Notes: generated from the letters alone by a model not told the origin. A stretch of DNA of 64,000 nucleotides from Pseudonocardia broussonetiae (GCF_013155125.1 NZ_CP053564.1:379501-443500); one strand, 5' to 3'. Shown: positions 19,712 through 28,165, counted from the stretch's first letter. Numbers and translations: made by a program.

Positions 19712-20542
19712 ATGGACCGCACCGAGCTCGCCGCGGCGCTGCGCACGTGGCGCGAGCGCCTGGACCCCGTCGACGTCGGGCTGCCGGCCGGCGTCCGCCG
19801 CCGCGTCCGGGGCCTGCGGCGCGAGGAGGTGGCGCAGCTCGCCGGCGTGTCCGTCGACTACGTGACGCGCCTGGAGCAGGGCCGCGGGCCGCACCCGTCC
19901 GAGTCGGTCGTGGCCGCGCTGGCCCGCGCCCTGCGCGTGTCCGACGCCGAGCGCGAGCACCTCTACCGCCTCGCCGGCGCGGTGCCGCCCGGCCCCGGGC
20001 GCATCCGCAGCGCGGTGCGGCCCAGCGTCGCCCGGCTCATGGACCGCTTCACCGACCTGCCCGCGTTCCTCATGGACGCCAAGCTCGACGTGCTGCTGTG
20101 GAACCCGATGGCCGCCGCGCTGCTCGGCGACCTCTCCGCCCTGCCCCCGGCCGAGCGCAACGCCGCGCGGCAGTCGTTCACCGGGCCGTGGCGGTGGGAG
20201 GAGGACCCCGACCGCGAGCGCCTCGACCGCGCGATGGTCTCCGACCTGCGCCGCACGGCCGCCCGCTACCCCGACGACCCCGGCCTGCGCCGCCTGGTCG
20301 CCGACCTGCGGGCCGCCAGCCCGGTGTTCGCGCGGCTGTGGGACCTGCGCGAGCTCGACGAGCGCCACGGCGACACCAAGACGATCCGCCACCGCGAGCT
20401 CGGCCCGCTCTCGCTCGACTGCAACTCCCTGCTCGTGCACGCCGACGACCAGATCCTGCTCGTCTACTCCGCCGCGCCCGGGACGCCCGAGGCGCAGGCC
20501 CTGGACCTGCTGCGGGTCCTCGGACTGCAGAACGTCGGTTAA
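19712..20542 (+). CDS. XRE-family regulator with MmyB-like ligand domain
   Basis: A 276-residue regulator. The helix-turn-helix spans about residues 28-65 (LRREEVAQLAGVSVDYVTRLEQGRG). The C-terminal MmyB-like, PAS-related domain includes DAKLDVLLWNPMAAALLG, the RWEEDPDRERLDR region and the HRELGPLSLDCNSLLVH strand. Members bind fatty-acid-like ligands and often control an adjacent SDR. The start is ATG 19712 with GGGAG upstream. A close paralogue lies at 37948. Confidence 0.88.
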   Translation: MDRTELAAALRTWRERLDPVDVGLPAGVRRRVRGLRREEVAQLAGVSVDYVTRLEQGRGPHPSESVVAALARALRVSDAEREHLYRLAGAVPPGPGRIRSAVRPSVARLMDRFTDLPAFLMDAKLDVLLWNPMAAALLGDLSALPPAERNAARQSFTGPWRWEEDPDRERLDRAMVSDLRRTAARYPDDPGLRRLVADLRAASPVFARLWDLRELDERHGDTKTIRHRELGPLSLDCNSLLVHADDQILLVYSAAPGTPEAQALDLLRVLGLQNVG

Positions 20543-20545
20543 GCT
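20540..20545 (+). promoter_or_regulatory. Probable -10 box of the nitrile-operon regulator
   Basis: TAAGCT ends 6 nt before the GTG of the ArsR-family gene, which has no ribosome site. It overlaps the end of the XRE gene. Confidence 0.4.
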
Positions 20546-20551
20546 CCGCCG

Positions 20552-20884
20552 GTGGCCTCCGACCTGGCGTTCGACGCACTCGCGGATCCGGTGCGGCGCG
20601 AGATCCTCGCCGTGCTCGCCGGACGCGACGAGTGCAGCGCGGGCGAGCTGTCCGCCGCGATCTCCCGCGTCGGGCGCACGGCCGTCTCCAGCCACCTGCG
20701 CGTGCTGCGCACGGCGGGCCTGATCACCGAGCGGCGCACGGGCCGCTTCCGCATGTACTCCGTCGATCCCACGGGCCCGGCGCAGGACGTCATCCGCCTG
20801 CTGCAGGAGCTGTTCCAGTCCTCGCTCGACGCGGCCCGCGACGCCGCCGAGTCCACCACCGGTACGGACCGCCGAGCCATGTGA
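20552..20884 (+). CDS. ArsR-family regulator of the nitrile hydratase operon (NhlD-like)
   Basis: A 110-residue winged-helix protein: FDALADPVRREILAVLAG, the recognition region SRVGRTAVSSHLRVLRTAGLITERRTGRFRMYSVD. It lacks the metal-binding ELCVCDL motif of ArsR sensors, so it is unlikely to sense metal. In Rhodococcus rhodochrous J1 a small ArsR-like protein (NhlD) and an AmiC-like protein (NhlC) regulate the low-molecular-mass nitrile hydratase; the same gene pair is found here. The stop overlaps the start of the AmiC-like gene (TGATG). It probably binds the palindrome at 22339-22372. Confidence 0.82.
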   Translation: MASDLAFDALADPVRREILAVLAGRDECSAGELSAAISRVGRTAVSSHLRVLRTAGLITERRTGRFRMYSVDPTGPAQDVIRLLQELFQSSLDAARDAAESTTGTDRRAM

Positions 20885-22317
20885 TGGGCGGTCTCGCCCT
20901 GCACGCGCAGACGCGGATCGAGTCGCCACCCGACGCGGTGTTCTCCCTGTTCGGAGCCGGTAGCGGCGCGGGCTGGCTGTTCGACGCCATGTGCGACCGG
21001 CTCGGCGTCGGCGCCGCGGTGTCGATGCAGGCGCCGCTGGGCGGGGAGAGCGTGGCGCTGCTGGGCCGGATCACCGCGCTGCGCGCGCCCGGCTCCTCCC
21101 CCGGCCGGATCGACGTCCGGCTCGACCAGCCCTGGTCGGGGCGCCTGCGCGTGCTGTTCGAGCGCGACGGCACCGGCACGCGCGTCCGCGTCGTCACCGA
21201 CCTCGACGACGCCGGTCTGGCCTGGCTCATGCGCCGCCGCGGCCATCCGGTGCCCGACCGGCACGGCCCCGACGAGCACCGCCTCGGGCTGCTCACCAGC
21301 AAGTCCGGGCTGGGCAGCGTGTTCGCCGGGGCCACCGAGAACATGGCGCAGATGGCCGTCGACGAGGTCAACGCCGACGGCGGCATCCGCGGGCGCCCAC
21401 TGCACCTGGTCGTCGGCGACGACGCCACCGACGCCGCGACGGGCGCGGCCGAGGCCCACCGGCTGGTGCGGGCGGGGTGCCGCACGCTGCTGGCCACCAC
21501 GACGTCGGCGACGTTCGCGCGCGCCGCCGCCGAGCTGGGCCCGTCGGGCGTGCTGCTGGTGCAGACGCTGATGAACGAGGGCGGGCTGGGCAGCGAGCTG
21601 TGCGTGCAGCTCGGGGAGCGGCCGGGTGCCCAGCTCGAGGCCGCCGCCGGTCCCCTGATGCGGGCGGCGGGCGGGCGCCGCTGGTTCCTCGCCGGCAACG
21701 ACTACGTGTGGCCGCACGTGGTGCACGCCGTCGCGTGGCGGGTGCTCACCGAGCGCCGGGCGACGATCGTCGGCGAGGGGCTCGCCCCGCTCGGGACGCG
21801 CGACTTCAGCCCGCTCATCGAGCGGATCCTCGCCTCCGGCGCCGACGTCGTGCTGTCGTCGTTCGTCGGGGCCGACCTCGTCGCGTTCGAGCGCCAGTGC
21901 CACGCGATGGGCGTCCGCGCGCGCTGCCGCTCCCTCGCGCTGACCCTCGAGGAGAACACCCGCGAGCGGATCGGCGACGCCGCGTCGGCCGGGCTGTGGG
22001 GCGTCTCGGGCTACTTCGAGGAGCTCCCCGGCGACGCCAACCGCGACTTCCGGCGGCGCTACCGCGAGGCCCACGGCCGGTTCGCGCCGCCGCTGTCGAG
22101 CATCTCGGAGTCGGCGTACGAGGCGGTGCACCTCTACGCGGCGGCGGCCCGGCGGGCCGGGGAGGACGAGCCGCGGGTGATCGCCAGGGAGCTGCGGTCG
22201 AGCCGGGCCTCCTTCCCCCGCGGGCCGGTCACCGTCACCGGTCCGGAGACCGTGCGGCAGGACCTGTTCGTCGCCGAGGCCGTGGCGGGCGGTTTCGCCG
22301 TGAGTCCGTCGCGTTAA
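20884..22317 (+). CDS. AmiC-like amide sensor with an N-terminal SRPBCC-like domain
   Basis: A 477-residue cytoplasmic protein without signal peptide. Residues 1-115 look like an SRPBCC/START-type ligand pocket (LHAQTRIESPPDAVFSLFG...GTGTRVRVVTDLDD). From about 135 it is a periplasmic-binding-protein fold of the AmiC/urea-binding type (LGLLTSKSGLGSVFAGATENM, then AVDEVNADGGIRGRPLHLVV), with inter-domain strands such as WFLAGNDYVWPH. In Pseudomonas and Rhodococcus such proteins sense amides and control amidase or nitrile hydratase expression. The fused first domain is unexpected and may sense a second ligand. It starts within the ArsR stop codon and precedes the regulated promoter. Confidence 0.78.
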   Translation: MGGLALHAQTRIESPPDAVFSLFGAGSGAGWLFDAMCDRLGVGAAVSMQAPLGGESVALLGRITALRAPGSSPGRIDVRLDQPWSGRLRVLFERDGTGTRVRVVTDLDDAGLAWLMRRRGHPVPDRHGPDEHRLGLLTSKSGLGSVFAGATENMAQMAVDEVNADGGIRGRPLHLVVGDDATDAATGAAEAHRLVRAGCRTLLATTTSATFARAAAELGPSGVLLVQTLMNEGGLGSELCVQLGERPGAQLEAAAGPLMRAAGGRRWFLAGNDYVWPHVVHAVAWRVLTERRATIVGEGLAPLGTRDFSPLIERILASGADVVLSSFVGADLVAFERQCHAMGVRARCRSLALTLEENTRERIGDAASAGLWGVSGYFEELPGDANRDFRRRYREAHGRFAPPLSSISESAYEAVHLYAAAARRAGEDEPRVIARELRSSRASFPRGPVTVTGPETVRQDLFVAEAVAGGFAVSPSR

Positions 22318-22338
22318 CGATCTTGCCGACGTGCCACT

Positions 22339-22373
22339 ACCTATTGACATGTGTGGATAGGGCTCAATAGGTT
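22339..22373 (+). promoter_or_regulatory. Operator-promoter of the amidase/nitrile hydratase genes
   Basis: A perfect 9-bp inverted repeat, ACCTATTGA (22339-22347) and TCAATAGGT (22364-22372), with 16 nt between. The left arm covers the -35 box TTGACA (22344-22349) and the right arm covers the -10 (TAGGTT 22368-22373, or ATAGGT one base earlier). A bound regulator would block polymerase, so repression relieved by amide is the simplest reading. A GGAGGT ribosome site follows at 22391. Confidence 0.72.
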
Positions 22374-22404
22374 CGCGCTCTCACCCCTCCGGAGGTAGAA
22401 CGCC

Positions 22405-23952
22405 ATGCCCTTGCGCCCCCCTGAACCCGACGACCTCGCGAAGGCCGCCCAGCAGTACGGGCTGGGCCTCGACGACGCCGACCTCGCCTCGTTCTCGCCG
22501 ATGGTCAACGGGCTGCTCGCGTCGTGGGACGCGGTCGAGGAGCTCTACGCCGCGTCGGCGCCCGCGATGCCCGAGCGACCCTGGACCCGTCCCGAGGCCG
22601 CCGACAACCCCTACAACGCCTGGTACGTCACGACGTCGATCACCGGCTCGGGCGAGGGCCCGCTGGCGGGGAAGACCGTGGCGGTCAAGGACAACACCGC
22701 CGTCGCGGGCGTCCCGATGATGAACGGCTCGAAGACGATGGAGGGCTACACGCCGCTGCGCGACGCCACCATCGTCACGCGCCTGCTCGACGCGGGCGCC
22801 ACCATCGCGGGGAAGTCGGTCTGCGAGGACCTCTGCTTCTCCGGCGGCTCGCACACCTCCCGCACCGGCGCCGTGCGCAACCCGTGGAACGAGACCCACT
22901 CCACCGGCGGCTCGTCGTCGGGCAGCGCGGCGCTCGTCGCCTCGGGCCTGGTCGACGTCGGCACCGCGGGCGACCAGGGCGGCTCCATCCGGATGCCGGC
23001 CTCGTGGTGCGGGGTCGTCGGGCACAAGCCCACCTGGGGCCTCGTGCCCTACACCGGCGCGTTCCCGATCGAGCAGACGATCGACCACGTCGGCCCGATC
23101 ACGCGCACCGTCGCCGAGGCCGCGCTGGTGATGAACGTGATCGCCGGACCGGACGGGCAGGACCCCCGCCAGCCGCGCGACCTCGTGCCCGACGACTACG
23201 TCGCCGCGCTGGGCCGCGGGGCCGAGGGCCTGCGCGTCGGCATCCTCACCGAGGGCTTCGGCCTCGCCAACTCCGACCCGGGCGTCGACGCCGCCGTGCG
23301 CGCGGCCGCGGAGTCGCTGCGCGGCGCCGGGCTCGTCGTCGAGGACGTGTCGGTGCCCTGGCACCGCCACGGCGCGGCGGTCTGGGACGTCATCTCCGTC
23401 GAGGGCGCGGCGTCGCAGATGGTCGACCTCAACGGGTACGGCCTGAACTGGAAGGGCCTCTACGACCCCGAGGTCATGGAGCACTACGGCAACCAGTGGC
23501 GCGCCGACGGGAGCCAGTTCTCCGAGACCGTCAAGCTCGTGCTGCTGGCCGGCAGGCACGCGCTCGACACCACCCGCGGCAAGCACTACGGCATGGCGCA
23601 GAACCTCGCCTACGAGCTCCGGGCCGCCTACGACGAGGCGCTCTCGCGCTACGACGTGCTGGTCCTGCCCACCACCCCGATCCACGCCACCGCGATCCCC
23701 GACCCGGACGCCCCGCGCGAGGAGATCATCGGACGGGCCCTGGAGATGATCGCCAACACCTGCGTCACCGACGTCACGGGCCACCCGGCCTGCAGCGTCC
23801 CCGCAGGACTCGTCGACGGACTCCCCACCGGGATGATGATCGTCGGTCGGCAGTTCGACGACGCCACGGTCCTGCGCGTCGCGCACACGTACGAGCAGGC
23901 GGTCGGGGGCTTCCCGACGCCCGCAGGAGCAGCAGCAGGGAGCCAGACGTGA
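22405..23952 (+). CDS. Amidase, amidase-signature family
   Basis: A 515-residue enantioselective-type amidase that hydrolyses the amide made by nitrile hydratase to acid and ammonia. The Ser-cisSer-Lys triad is clear: K95 (VAVKDN), S170 in GGSSSGS and nucleophile S194 in GDQGGSIRMPA. These positions nearly equal those of the Rhodococcus nitrile-cluster amidase. An N-terminal helical domain (1-65) is also typical of that enzyme. A strong ribosome site, GGAGGT, lies 8 nt upstream. First structural gene after the operator; nthB begins 73 bp downstream. Confidence 0.94.
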   Translation: MPLRPPEPDDLAKAAQQYGLGLDDADLASFSPMVNGLLASWDAVEELYAASAPAMPERPWTRPEAADNPYNAWYVTTSITGSGEGPLAGKTVAVKDNTAVAGVPMMNGSKTMEGYTPLRDATIVTRLLDAGATIAGKSVCEDLCFSGGSHTSRTGAVRNPWNETHSTGGSSSGSAALVASGLVDVGTAGDQGGSIRMPASWCGVVGHKPTWGLVPYTGAFPIEQTIDHVGPITRTVAEAALVMNVIAGPDGQDPRQPRDLVPDDYVAALGRGAEGLRVGILTEGFGLANSDPGVDAAVRAAAESLRGAGLVVEDVSVPWHRHGAAVWDVISVEGAASQMVDLNGYGLNWKGLYDPEVMEHYGNQWRADGSQFSETVKLVLLAGRHALDTTRGKHYGMAQNLAYELRAAYDEALSRYDVLVLPTTPIHATAIPDPDAPREEIIGRALEMIANTCVTDVTGHPACSVPAGLVDGLPTGMMIVGRQFDDATVLRVAHTYEQAVGGFPTPAGAAAGSQT

Positions 23953-24025
23953 CCGAGCTCGCGAGGTCGCCATTCAGCGCAGCAACGACGTTCTTGGCGC
24001 CGACGAGCGCCAGCGAGGAGGGGTC

Positions 24026-24736
24026 ATGAACGGCGTGCACGATCTGGGCGGTACCGACGGGCTCGGTCCCGTCGAGATCCCGGAGAACGAACCGGTCTAC
24101 CGGGCGGAGTGGGAGAAGGCGGCGTTCGCCATGTTCTCCATGACGTTCCGCGCCGGCTTCTTCGGCATCGACGCGTTCCGCTACGGCATCGAGCAGATGC
24201 ACCCGGCCACCTACCTGCTCTCGCCCTACTACGAGCACTGGCTGCACACCATCGAGCACCACGGCATCGAGAAGGGCATGATCGACGAGGCCGAGCTCGA
24301 CCGGCGCACCCAGCACTACCTGGAGAACCCGGACGCGCCGCTGCCCGCCGAGAAGGAGGACCCCGACCTGCTGGCCTTCGTCGACGGCGTCGTCAAGGCG
24401 GGCGCCCCGGCGGGCCGTCCGTCGGACAAGGTCGCGCAGTTCAAGGTCGGCGACCGGGTCACCGTCGCGTCCGACGTGCCGTACGGCCACACCCGCAAGG
24501 CCAAGTACGTCCGCGGCCGGACGGGCGAGATCGCGCTGGCGCACGGCACGTTCATCTACCCCGACAGCGCCGGCAACGGCGGGCCCGACGCCCCCGAGCA
24601 CGTCTACACCGTCAAGTTCACCGCCGAGGAGCTCTGGGGCGCGGAGGCCGCCGATCCCAACGGCACCGTGTACTTCGACGTGTGGGAGCCCTACATCACC
24701 CCCGCCAAGCTCACGACCGCCGAGGAGGCCGCCTGA
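24026..24736 (+). CDS. nthB: Nitrile hydratase beta subunit
   Basis: A 236-residue non-metal subunit of nitrile hydratase. The typical start MNGVHDLGG is followed by an N-terminal helical part ([41 protein letters not shown]). A C-terminal SH3-like barrel follows ([31 protein letters not shown], then DVWEPYI). In the Co-type enzymes of Pseudonocardia and Rhodococcus the order is also beta, alpha, activator. The stop overlaps the nthA start (TGATGA), so the two subunits are made in equal amounts. A GGAGGGG ribosome site precedes the ATG. Confidence 0.96.
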   Translation: MNGVHDLGGTDGLGPVEIPENEPVYRAEWEKAAFAMFSMTFRAGFFGIDAFRYGIEQMHPATYLLSPYYEHWLHTIEHHGIEKGMIDEAELDRRTQHYLENPDAPLPAEKEDPDLLAFVDGVVKAGAPAGRPSDKVAQFKVGDRVTVASDVPYGHTRKAKYVRGRTGEIALAHGTFIYPDSAGNGGPDAPEHVYTVKFTAEELWGAEAADPNGTVYFDVWEPYITPAKLTTAEEAA

Positions 24737-25332
24737 TGACTGCCACCGTCCGCACCCAGGAAGAGATCGCCGCGCGCGTCAAGGCGCTCGAGTCGATCCT
24801 CATCGAGAAGGGGATCATGACGACGGCGGCGGTCGACCGCCTCGTCGAGATCTACGAGAACGAGGTCGGCCCGCAGCTCGGCGCCGCCGTCGTCGCCAAG
24901 GCCTGGACCGACCCGGAGTTCAAGGCGCGCCTGCTCGCGAACGGCACCGAGGCGTGCGCCGAGATGGGCATCGGCGGCCTGCAGGGCGAGGACATGGTCG
25001 TCGTCGAGAACACCGACACCGTGCACAACGTCATCACCTGCACGCTGTGCTCCTGCTACCCGTGGCCGGTGCTGGGGCTGCCCCCCAACTGGTACAAGGA
25101 CCCGGCGTTCCGCGCCCGCATCGTGCGCGAGCCGCGCAAGGTCCTGGGCGACGACTTCGGCTTCGACGTCCCGGACTCCGTCGAGATCCGCGTGTGGGAC
25201 TCCTCGTCGGAGATGCGCTACTGGATCCTCCCGCAGCGCCCGGCCGGCACCGAGGGCCTCGACGAGAAGGCGCTCGCCGCCCTCGTCACCCGCGACTCAA
25301 TGATCGGCGTCGGCGCGGCGAAGGCCGCCTGA
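24736..25332 (+). CDS. nthA: Nitrile hydratase alpha subunit, cobalt type
   Basis: The 198-residue catalytic subunit that hydrates nitriles to amides. The metal claw is C102-T-L-C105-S-C107; Thr at 103 marks the non-corrin cobalt type (Ser in iron enzymes). The two later cysteines are expected to be oxidised to sulfinic and sulfenic acids after assembly. The surrounding [19 protein letters not shown] segment is highly typical. The start overlaps the nthB stop, and the stop overlaps the activator start. No cobalt transporter (NhlF) gene is in the window. Confidence 0.97.
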   Translation: MTATVRTQEEIAARVKALESILIEKGIMTTAAVDRLVEIYENEVGPQLGAAVVAKAWTDPEFKARLLANGTEACAEMGIGGLQGEDMVVVENTDTVHNVITCTLCSCYPWPVLGLPPNWYKDPAFRARIVREPRKVLGDDFGFDVPDSVEIRVWDSSSEMRYWILPQRPAGTEGLDEKALAALVTRDSMIGVGAAKAA

Positions 25333-25739
25333 TGGCGCTCCGCCAGGACGCGACCGAGCTGGGTGACGCCCGGCGCCGCGTGGAGACGCTGGTGTGCGAC
25401 CTCCCCGGAGGGAGCGACGCCGATCGCTCCTTCGACCACCCGTGGGAGGTGCGGGCGTTCGCGATGGCCGTGGCGGCCTACCACTCCGGTCAGTACGAGT
25501 GGTCGGAGTTCCAGCTCTCGCTGATCGACTCCATCAAGAAGTGGGAGACCGAGGGCGGCGCGGAGCCGTGGTCGTACTACGAGCACTGGCTCCAGGCGCT
25601 GGAGACGGTGCTCGCGGGCAACGGCAAGCTGTCCGAGGCCGTGCTCGACGACCAGACCCGCTCCGTCCTGGCCACCCCGCGCAACGCCAACCACCACGAG
25701 GCGCACCGCGAGCCCGTGGCGGTCGACCCCGCCCGGTAG
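25332..25739 (+). CDS. Nitrile hydratase activator (beta-N-terminal-like, NhlE/P14K type)
   Basis: A 135-residue protein resembling the N-terminal helical half of the beta subunit: WEVRAFAMAVAAYHSGQYEWSEFQLSLIDSI and YYEHWLQALETVL parallel the nthB motifs. In cobalt nitrile hydratases this small protein holds the alpha subunit and helps insert cobalt by subunit swapping. The ATG overlaps the nthA stop (TGATG). The basic tail rich in His (NHHEAHRE) may help in metal handling, as an inference. Confidence 0.88.
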   Translation: MALRQDATELGDARRRVETLVCDLPGGSDADRSFDHPWEVRAFAMAVAAYHSGQYEWSEFQLSLIDSIKKWETEGGAEPWSYYEHWLQALETVLAGNGKLSEAVLDDQTRSVLATPRNANHHEAHREPVAVDPAR

Positions 25740-25767
25740 GGCTCCCGACGATCGGCACGGTCCCCGG

Positions 25768-25773
25768 CACACT
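25768..25773 (+). promoter_or_regulatory. Probable leaderless -10 box (CACACT)
   Basis: CACACT ends 7 nt before the GTG of the GNAT gene. The same GGCACACT-N7-GTG layout is found at 32656-32673, and CACACT stands 8 nt before the HNH ATG. Confidence 0.35.
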
Positions 25774-25780
25774 GGGGACC

Positions 25781-26242
25781 GTGCTGATCGTCGTGGACGA
25801 CCTGACCGGTCCGGGGATCGTCGCGCTGCTCGACGAGCACCTGCGCGACATGCGGGCCACCAGCCCGCCCGAGAGCGTCCACGCGCTCGACCTCGACGGC
25901 CTGCGCGACCCCGCCATCACCGTCTGGACGGTCGTCGAGGACGGCGCGGTGGTCGGCTGCGGCGCCCTCAAGGTGCTGGAGCCGGGGCACGCCGAGATCA
26001 AGTCGATGCGCACCGCGGCGAGCCACCAGGGCCGCGGGATCGGCACGGCGGTGCTGCGCCACCTGCTCGCGGAGGCCCGCGCCCGCGGGCTGCACCGTCT
26101 CAGCCTGGAGACCGGCACGCAGGAGTTCTTCGCGCCGGCCCGCGCCCTCTACGCCCGGCACGGCTTCGTCCCGTGCCCGCCGTTCGCCGGCTACACCGAC
26201 GACCCGAACAGCGCCTACCTCACCCTGGAGCTGGCACGCTGA
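25781..26242 (+). CDS. GNAT-family N-acetyltransferase
   Basis: A 153-residue acetyltransferase. The acetyl-CoA pyrophosphate loop is seen in QGRGIGTAVLRHLL, preceded by the beta4 strand AEIKSMRTAAS and followed by LETGTQEFFAPARALYARHGFVP. The ADP-like spacing fits the ElaA/YhhY-type general GNAT fold; the substrate is not predictable. It begins at GTG 25781, 41 bp after the activator, and is likely transcribed from its own leaderless promoter. Confidence 0.85.
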   Translation: MLIVVDDLTGPGIVALLDEHLRDMRATSPPESVHALDLDGLRDPAITVWTVVEDGAVVGCGALKVLEPGHAEIKSMRTAASHQGRGIGTAVLRHLLAEARARGLHRLSLETGTQEFFAPARALYARHGFVPCPPFAGYTDDPNSAYLTLELAR

Positions 26243-26290
26243 CCCGGCGCCCCACCCCCGACGACGAGGGAGCCCAGGCTCTGCCGGCCG

Positions 26291-26936
26291 CCCATCGACC
26301 AGACCTACGAGCGGGCCGTCCGCTTCCCCGAGATGGTGCCGCGCGCCGCCGTGTTCGCCGCGACCGCGCGCAAACCCGTCCACGACCAGATCGTCATCGA
26401 CGATCACCCGTCCCGCACCGGCGCGCAGGCACCGGCGGCGGCCGGATGCGGGTGATCAACGAAACCGCGACACCAGGGTCGTCCGCGCGGCTCTCACGTC
26501 ACACTCCCGACGATCACCAACCGGCGAACCCGAGGCACAGCCCTGTGATCGGCGAGAATGCGACACCACGGCCTTCCCCGCGACCCTAACGTCACACTCC
26601 CGGCGATCACCAGCCCGACCGCGACTGGGATGTGACACCAGCGCCCTCCCCGCGACCACCAGGGCGCACTCCCGACGATCACCCGTCCCGCAGCCGACGC
26701 CCAGGACCCTGCGCCGGCCGGCGGCTCAGCGCACCGCCTTGTGGTCAGCGAGAAGGTGACACCACGGCCGTCCCCGCGACCGCGACGTCACACTCCCGGC
26801 GATCACCAGCCCGACCGCGACCGGGATGTGGCACCAGCGCCTCCCAGCGACCACCACGGCGTCGGACCCGGCGTTCCGCGGCGGCTCCTACGACGACCCG
26901 GCCGAGGTGCGGCTGGGCCTGCGCGTCACGCCGTGA
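26291..26936 (+). pseudogene. Remnant of a MetX-like alpha/beta hydrolase, split by repeats
   Basis: Two fragments match neighbouring stretches of the homoserine O-acetyltransferase-like alpha/beta hydrolase family. The first, at about 26294-26397, reads IDQTYERAVRFPEM then VPRAAVFAATARKPVHDQIV; this follows the family's nucleophile elbow. The second, at about 26862-26936, reads SDPAFRGGSYDDPAEVRLG and then stops. In intact homologues these stretches lie only some ten residues apart; here about 460 bp of palindromic repeats separate them and the frames differ. The N-terminal two-fifths and the C-terminus are gone. It is certainly not functional. The family match is by eye. Confidence 0.5.
26452..26860. 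repeat. Three 66-bp palindromic repeat units with linked direct repeats
   Basis: Units at 26452-26517, 26545-26610 and 26741-26806 are each 66 bp. They begin GTGATC or GTGGTC and end CGATCAC, with imperfect 20-nt inverted ends (about 16 of 20 paired in the second unit), so each can fold into a hairpin. Downstream of units two and three a second related stretch follows (26614-26692 and 26810-26860), making a direct repeat of about 120 bp. The stretch CGACGATCACCCGTCCCG also occurs at 26397, at the edge of the broken gene. I see no transposase. It looks like a REP- or MITE-like array. Confidence 0.7.
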
Positions 26937-28095
26937 CGCGCGCGTCGCGGTCGATGTGGTGGTGGTGGATCCAGTTCTGCGCGTCCCGCCGCACCGTGCG
27001 CAGCGCCAGCGGCATGACCGCGTCGCGCAGCACCCGGCCGACCGGGCCGGCGGCCTTCTGGCCGCTGGTCCGGGCACCGGCCCGCACGATCCGCTGCACG
27101 CGGTCGCGGCGCAGGCGCTCGAACGCGGCGAACGCGGCGGCCGGGCCGGGCAGGTCGCGCAGGCAGCGCGCGAGCTCCACGGCGTCCTCGACCGCCAGCG
27201 ACGCGCCCTGCCCGGAGGCGGGTGAGGTCGCGTGCGCCGCGTCGCCGACCAGCACCATGCCGTCGCGGTGCCACCGCCGGACGTGGGGTAGGTCGTGCGA
27301 CTCCCACCCGTGCAGCTCGCCCGCGGTGGAGTCGACGATCGCGACGGCCGGGCCGCGGTCGTCGGCGAACAGCTCGCGCAGCCACGTGCGCCACTGCGCG
27401 TCGGTCATCGCGGCCGCGCCCGGACGCCACGGCGGGTTCGCGAACCACCAGACCCCGCCGTCGGCGGCCACCGCCCAGCCGAAGAAGGCCCGCTTCCCGA
27501 ACACCATCTCGTAGACGCCGGGCTCGGCGCCGGTGTCCTGCGGCGGGGCGAACCCGCCCGTGTCGAGGACGGGGAGCAGGCGCGGGGCGGCGGCCGTCGG
27601 GTCGATCAGGCTGCGCACCCGGGAGTGCACGCCGTCGGCGCCGACCAGGACGTCCGCGACGGCCGTGGAGCCGTCGGCGAAGACGGCGCGCACCCCGTCG
27701 CCGTCGGTGACCGCGTCGACGAGCCGGCGGCCGTGCTCCACCGGGATCCCCCGCCGGACGGCCTCGTCGCGCAGCGCGGCGTAGAGGTCACCCCGCCGCA
27801 GCGTCACGCCGACCGTGCCGTCGGCGAGCGGCTGCCCGGTGCCCACCTCGCCCAGCAGGCGCCCGGTGCCGCTGCGCAGCCGGATCGCGGGCGTGGGGAA
27901 CCCCAGGCCGGTGACGTCGACGTCGACCGCCCGCAACGCGTCGATGCCGTTGATCTGCAGGGTGAGGAACGCACCGCGGTCGTCGGCCGGACCCGGCCGC
28001 GCCTCGCAGACCGTCGCGGAGATCCCCGCCGCCTGCAGCGCCATCGCCGCGACCGGTCCCGCCACGCCGCCGCCGATCACCAGTGCCGTCGTCAT
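26926..28095 (-). CDS. FAD-dependent monooxygenase (aromatic hydroxylase type)
   Basis: A 389-residue flavoprotein of the PHBH fold. The N-terminal dinucleotide motif is VIGGGVAGPVAAMAL, the DG motif is in VLVGADGVHSRVR (about 155), and the FAD ribityl motif is GMVLVGDAAHATSPASGQGASLA (about 285). The length and the absence of a C-terminal thioredoxin-like domain fit single-component class A hydroxylases. The substrate is unknown. It is divergent from a MarR regulator 88 bp away, which probably controls it. The 3' end overlaps the remnant gene on the other strand by 11 bp. Confidence 0.88.
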   Translation of the reverse strand: MTTALVIGGGVAGPVAAMALQAAGISATVCEARPGPADDRGAFLTLQINGIDALRAVDVDVTGLGFPTPAIRLRSGTGRLLGEVGTGQPLADGTVGVTLRRGDLYAALRDEAVRRGIPVEHGRRLVDAVTDGDGVRAVFADGSTAVADVLVGADGVHSRVRSLIDPTAAAPRLLPVLDTGGFAPPQDTGAEPGVYEMVFGKRAFFGWAVAADGGVWWFANPPWRPGAAAMTDAQWRTWLRELFADDRGPAVAIVDSTAGELHGWESHDLPHVRRWHRDGMVLVGDAAHATSPASGQGASLAVEDAVELARCLRDLPGPAAAFAAFERLRRDRVQRIVRAGARTSGQKAAGPVGRVLRDAVMPLALRTVRRDAQNWIHHHHIDRDARVTA

Positions 28096-28132
28096 GTCCG
28101 CTCCTCGGTAGGCTCGCTCGGGGCCGCAAGCA

Positions 28133-28165
28133 TCTCGGCTTCGCGAGTATTTCGGGAAACCGAGA
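28133..28165. promoter_or_regulatory. Possible MarR operator
   Basis: Inverted repeat TCTCGG (28133-28138) and CCGAGA (28160-28165) in the divergent monooxygenase/MarR spacer, in a locally AT-richer stretch with a secondary TCGG/CCGA pair inside. The placement fits autoregulation. Confidence 0.35.

Noticed and set aside
20552..20884. Metal-sensing ArsR/SmtB repressor
   Set aside because: The metal-binding cysteine motif of that group is absent and the position matches the NhlD-type regulator of nitrile clusters.
26456..26682. Small overlapping frames inside the repeat array
   Set aside because: Their peptides simply repeat the palindromic unit (such as DRRECDV) and have no ribosome sites.
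26452..26860. CRISPR array
   Set aside because: Units are 66 bp, palindromic at their ends, unevenly spaced and only three in number; no cas genes are near.
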